From NCBI GenBank assembly GCA_030698405.1, contig JAUYMU010000061.1:121840-185839 (forward strand): a stretch of 64,000 nt of DNA, in the 5' to 3' direction. Position 1 is the first letter of the stretch, and each line of letters starts with the position of its first letter. This stretch comes from Bacteroidota bacterium. GTDB taxonomy: Bacteria; Bacteroidota; Bacteroidia; Bacteroidales; Prolixibacteraceae. Positions 61,114 to 64,000 of the stretch are shown piece by piece. The position numbers and the translations under genes were made by a program. The notes under the pieces are model-generated. The model was not told the DNA's origin and did not search any database. It saw only the letters and a list, made by a program, of their open reading frames with translations.

Positions 61114-62379
61114 ATGAACAAATTTTCAGAAAAAAAGCAAATTACACGGGCAGAAATTACGACCGATCCCAAAACGTTTCAGGGACGGCAAACCGCATTT
61201 TCCGACGATACAGTTAAAAAGATTGTACGCGAAGGTTTCGACCTTACCGACGATCCTATTATTGTATGGAAGGATACAAAGCGAAAAAAATACATCGTTA
61301 TTTCCGGTCATTCCCGCTGGGCTGCATCTGAAATTTTGTTCAAAAAAGGTGACAAGCGACTGGCAAAAATGCCGGTGAAGGTATTCCAGGGTACCAAAGA
61401 ACAGGCCGCCGATTTTGCTTTATTGGAAAGCAACCGTTCAGGCTCGAAAGAGGGGTTAAAATCAGACCTTACAGCATACAAACGCGCCGTAAGCAAAGGA
61501 TACAACCGCCAGTATCTTTTAGGCATATTTAAGCCTGAAAGCTATTTGAATTTACTGCAAAAACTTTCGTATCTGAACGTGAACGGCTCGTTTCTGGAAT
61601 TCATTGATTCCGATTCTGAAAAGTCATTCCCGTATTTGCGCCGAAATGCCGAATGGACCGGCTCACTTCGGAAGGAATACCCCGCGCTGACCGCCGCACA
61701 CGAAACGGAACTTTTTAATTATTTCTACAAAACAAACAAGGGCCTGAAGATCACAAAGCAGAAATTTACCGATTTGATGTACAAAAAAGTATCAAACATG
61801 TATTTCGATGCTTCAAAACCTTTGAATCTTGACAATGTAGTTTCCACCAGCGCGGTAACTTCTCCGGGTAAAGCGGCCATCAAAGAAATTGAAAATGAAA
61901 TTGAAGCTTTACAGCGCGACCGGTCAAAGAAAGAAGAATTGATTATTTCGGCCAAACAGCAAAGCAAAACGGCACTGGTTGAAAAGTTCAAAGCCGAAGT
62001 AACCGGAATTAACGCGCTGATACTTCGCAAAATTGAACGGAAACGACAATTAGAATCTGAATTTTCGAGCCTTGAACGGCAAACCGGTTTCGATCTGTTC
62101 AGCGCGCCACAAGCGGCATCAGCAAAAACAGAAACAAATGGTTTATACTGGACTGAAAACGGCTATTTTAAAAACCAAAACGCCGAAATATCAGCAAAAA
62201 CAAAACCCTCGGTTGCTATCCTGAAACAATTATCGAAAGCCGGTTTTAAATGGTCTGCCTGGGCTGGTAAATGGGTAAAATCTAACATTACCGCCGCCGA
62301 CCGCGAATTTTGCCGCAACCTGACCGGGCGCGCTTCAGAAAAAAATACAAACAAAAAACCAATAAAAATAAAACCATGA
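61114..62379 (+). CDS. ParB-like nuclease/NTPase domain protein
   Basis: A 421-residue protein. Residues 15-110 are ParB/Srx-like: QGRQTAFSDDTVKKIV, VISGHSRWAASEIL (ParB box) and EQAADFALLESNRSGS. A coiled-coil stretch follows near residue 255-330, and the C-terminal part (FKWSAWAGKWVKSN) resembles a fold often linked to polyvalent phage proteins. It may act on DNA ends or partition. Confidence 0.65.
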   Translation: MNKFSEKKQITRAEITTDPKTFQGRQTAFSDDTVKKIVREGFDLTDDPIIVWKDTKRKKYIVISGHSRWAASEILFKKGDKRLAKMPVKVFQGTKEQAADFALLESNRSGSKEGLKSDLTAYKRAVSKGYNRQYLLGIFKPESYLNLLQKLSYLNVNGSFLEFIDSDSEKSFPYLRRNAEWTGSLRKEYPALTAAHETELFNYFYKTNKGLKITKQKFTDLMYKKVSNMYFDASKPLNLDNVVSTSAVTSPGKAAIKEIENEIEALQRDRSKKEELIISAKQQSKTALVEKFKAEVTGINALILRKIERKRQLESEFSSLERQTGFDLFSAPQAASAKTETNGLYWTENGYFKNQNAEISAKTKPSVAILKQLSKAGFKWSAWAGKWVKSNITAADREFCRNLTGRASEKNTNKKPIKIKP

Positions 62380-62891
62380 ATTTAATCCATTCCAGCCGCG
62401 TAACGTCACAATTTACCGACAAAGTACGCTATATATCCGACCTGCTGAATATTGACCCTAACTGGTTGATGTGGGTAATGTACTTTGAAAGCACATTGAA
62501 CCACCGGGCGGTAAATAAAACTTCAGGAGCCACCGGGCTTATACAGTTTATGCCATCGACCGCCCGTGGTTTGGGTACCACCACCGCCAGCCTTTTACAA
62601 ATGACAGCGGTAGAACAACTCGACTATGTTTATGCCTACCTGAAGCCATACAAAAACCGTATGAACGCAATGGTTGACGTTTATTTGGCGGTTTTCTTCC
62701 CGCTTGCAATGAATAAGCCACCAGAATACGTTTTGCAGACTTCTACCCTTTCAGCCTCGAAAATTGCCAGCCAAAACGCCGGTTTAGACCTGAACAAAAA
62801 CGGCCAGATTACGCGCACCGAAGTTGAAGCAAAAGTTTCAGTTGGTTTACCGTCGGAATACCAGGCAATCATGAAAAAAAAAACACAATGA
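62376..62891 (+). CDS. Lytic transglycosylase with EF-hand-like loop
   Basis: A 171-residue soluble SLT. Catalytic Glu38 in YFESTLNHRAVN, then GLIQFMPSTA near residues 54-63. The C-terminal part has an EF-hand-type loop D-L-N-K-N-G-Q-I-T-R-T-E (about 142-153). The start ATG 62376 overlaps the ParB-like gene by 4 bases. It makes a hole in the cell wall for entry or release. Confidence 0.88.
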   Translation: MNLIHSSRVTSQFTDKVRYISDLLNIDPNWLMWVMYFESTLNHRAVNKTSGATGLIQFMPSTARGLGTTTASLLQMTAVEQLDYVYAYLKPYKNRMNAMVDVYLAVFFPLAMNKPPEYVLQTSTLSASKIASQNAGLDLNKNGQITRTEVEAKVSVGLPSEYQAIMKKKTQ

Positions 62892-62983
62892 ATTTTTTAA
62901 GCACAAAAAACCTGATCCTTACAGCCAGTTTTATACTGCTTTTACTTTCAATACATACAATTTACAAACAACTTAAAGGTTAA
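62888..62983 (+). CDS. 31-residue single-helix membrane protein
   Basis: MNFLSTKNLILTASFILLLL then SIHTIYKQLKG. One helix only. Start overlaps the transglycosylase stop by 4 bases (ATGA). Confidence 0.55.
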   Translation: MNFLSTKNLILTASFILLLLSIHTIYKQLKG

Positions 62984-62986
62984 CAA

Positions 62987-63907
62987 ATGAGCCTACTATC
63001 AACAGCCTTAGAACAGGGGTTAATCCTTGACATTATGGACGATACCAACCCGGACGATATGTATTTAGGGTTTTTTAAATACAACAGCGTAACGGCTCCA
63101 AACCATTGCCTGATCAAAAGGGTAACACAGGCCGCCGGTATTACTTCAATCAAGTTTCCGAATGGTCGCTTTGATTTTGTTTTTGATTGGGACCAGCGCA
63201 CAAACTATACCGATTGGCGGTTTCGGGATTTTCCGGCTTTAGGCACTGGTTTGTTATTAACATGGGATAGTATAGCAAACGTACCGGTTGCAGATGCTAC
63301 GAGTGTAAGCGATTGGAATACGTTTTTTGATTTACCCGTTAATGGTGGAGCTTTTACAAATGTTTCAATTACTGAAAATACAGTTAAATTAATAGGTGGC
63401 AGTAATATTACATTAAAACCGTATTTGTTTGGTGATAGTATTAATGGAATTAATTTATTAGGAATAGTTGATCATGAAAATTGTGTTGTTGGTTGTGGTG
63501 AAGGGGTGTTTAGTGATTATGGTACCGGTCCCGGTTGTCCAAACATTACAAAGATTCATTTACCCGATGCTACTTTAATATCAAGATTTACGTTTGCAGA
63601 TGCTTACTTATTATCAGATTTGATATTACCATTTAGTAGTTATGCATCTTTACCTGAAGAATGTTTTTCTTATTGTAATAGCTTGCCATATATAGATTTT
63701 CCAAATGTAACCACGGTAGGGGTTGGGTGTTTCAAACGTTGTACCTCTGCAACTTATATTAACATACCATTATTGGTAAATGCCGATCATGGCGCGTTTC
63801 ATGGTTGTAGCCTAATACCAATATTTAATTTTCCACAATTAACAACTTGTGGAAGGGGTGGGGTGTACGACAAAATTCCCTTTTTTCTGAATCATGCAAC
63901 TTTTTGA
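62987..63907 (+). CDS. Leucine-rich-repeat putative host-attachment protein
   Basis: A 306-residue protein with no signal peptide. Its N-terminal ~145 residues form a compact beta domain (YLGFFKYNSVTAPN, RFDFVFDW). The C-terminal half holds LRR_5/BspA-type repeats (NITKIHLPDATLISRFTFAD, LSDLILPFSSYASLPEECF, LPYIDFPNVTTVGVGCF). BspA repeats bind surfaces; here it probably contacts the host. The repeat-coding DNA (about 63450-63890) looks more T-rich than its neighbours. Confidence 0.7.
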   Translation: MSLLSTALEQGLILDIMDDTNPDDMYLGFFKYNSVTAPNHCLIKRVTQAAGITSIKFPNGRFDFVFDWDQRTNYTDWRFRDFPALGTGLLLTWDSIANVPVADATSVSDWNTFFDLPVNGGAFTNVSITENTVKLIGGSNITLKPYLFGDSINGINLLGIVDHENCVVGCGEGVFSDYGTGPGCPNITKIHLPDATLISRFTFADAYLLSDLILPFSSYASLPEECFSYCNSLPYIDFPNVTTVGVGCFKRCTSATYINIPLLVNADHGAFHGCSLIPIFNFPQLTTCGRGGVYDKIPFFLNHATF

Positions 63908-64000
63908 TAATTTGTTATTAGTTTATGCAACATTCTGCTTTGTCCACTTTTATAACATACTCTCAAATTGAGCATTTGCTGTGCACCTGATAGTGTCCAG
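63908..64000. other. End of window, no gene seen
   Basis: 93 bases after the LRR gene with no supported feature. The element must continue to the right, since no attR or intact tRNA is visible. Confidence 0.4.

Larger units (their letters stand above)
36526..64000. mobile_element. Integrated temperate virus-like element, probably tailless (right end missing)
   Basis: The stretch runs from the tRNA fragment to beyond the window. It has divergent repressors, a primase and SF3-like helicase, an iteron-rich putative origin, antirepressor cassettes, holin-like proteins, a P-loop packaging-type ATPase, a beta-rich capsid candidate, many single-helix membrane proteins, a lytic transglycosylase and a leucine-rich-repeat putative attachment protein. 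Genes are short, packed and nearly all on the plus strand. No portal, large terminase, tail or baseplate gene is recognisable, and no integrase is seen in the visible part. Confidence 0.85.

Noticed and set aside
36618..63907. Amber codon reassigned throughout the element
   Set aside because: The antirepressor at 51610 ends in two successive TAGs and most genes end in TAA; TAG behaves as a stop, so recoding at 40766 would be site specific.
62987..63907. Diversity-generating retroelement target
   Set aside because: No template repeat or reverse transcriptase lies in the window and the protein lacks a C-type lectin variable region. It could still lie beyond 64000.
36526..64000. Filamentous (inovirus-like) prophage
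   Set aside because: The ATPase lacks the membrane helix of Zot, there is a sizeable beta-rich capsid candidate, and lytic transglycosylase plus holin-like genes point to lysis. Not fully excluded.
36526..64000. Integrative conjugative element
   Set aside because: No relaxase, coupling protein or conjugation channel gene is visible, whereas lysis and virion-like genes are.
1..64000. CRISPR arrays
   Set aside because: No set of regularly spaced repeats with unique spacers is visible; short direct repeats found are pairs or iterons.

Overview
The window is a Bacteroidota chromosome segment, most like Bacteroidia/Marinilabiliales. This follows from the type III glutamine synthetase, a SusC-like STN/TonB receptor with a DUF4249 lipoprotein, DUF4783, DUF2851, and promoters of the Bacteroidota type (TAnnTTTG at -7, TTTG near -33). 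It carries a temperate virus-like element at its right end.

Layout. 1-781 is the 5' part of glnN on the minus strand. 1186-6967 is a minus-strand four-gene defence island: a BcgI-like nuclease-methyltransferase fusion, its two-domain specificity subunit, and a PtuA/PtuB (Septu-type) ATPase and HNH nuclease pair, all overlapping or abutting. 7283-36420 is mostly core and metabolic: a SPOR protein with purF, an AhpD-like protein, a MntA/HepT toxin-antitoxin pair bracketed by a repeat, yjjX, a GNAT, a rubrerythrin-VIT1 fusion, an AlbA_2 regulator, an aldo/keto reductase, a very large NtrY-like kinase, rlmH, YihY/BrkB, two rhomboids, mutL, DUF2851, a phosphotriesterase-like lipoprotein, an S9 peptidase, a four-gene TonB receptor operon, queG and a YoeB-type toxin-antitoxin pair.

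From about 36526 to past 64000 lies an integrated element. Its left edge is a displaced tRNA 3'-end fragment, still followed by a tRNA terminator on the minus strand. Divergent repressors (36939-38013) are followed by a replication block: a small P-loop protein, a CHC2/Toprim primase and an SF3-type helicase, the last two in one frame but split by an amber codon. An iteron-rich, gene-poor stretch (43795-44539) resembles an origin. Next come holin-like membrane genes, a lipoprotein, and two copies of a control cassette. Each cassette has a minus-strand ribbon-helix-helix repressor, a divergent antirepressor, a conserved hairpin, and a stand-alone copy of the helicase C-terminal domain, closed by a near-identical terminator.

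48480-63907 looks like the virion region: a FtsK/HerA/A32-like P-loop ATPase, a beta-rich 239-residue capsid candidate, a run of short proteins with one membrane helix each, two zinc metallopeptidases, a peptidoglycan-binding protein, a lytic transglycosylase, Lys-rich mini-proteins, a ParB-like protein and a leucine-rich-repeat putative attachment protein. No portal, large terminase, tail or integrase gene is visible. I therefore infer a tailless, membrane-containing temperate virus, possibly a new lineage; its right end lies outside the window.
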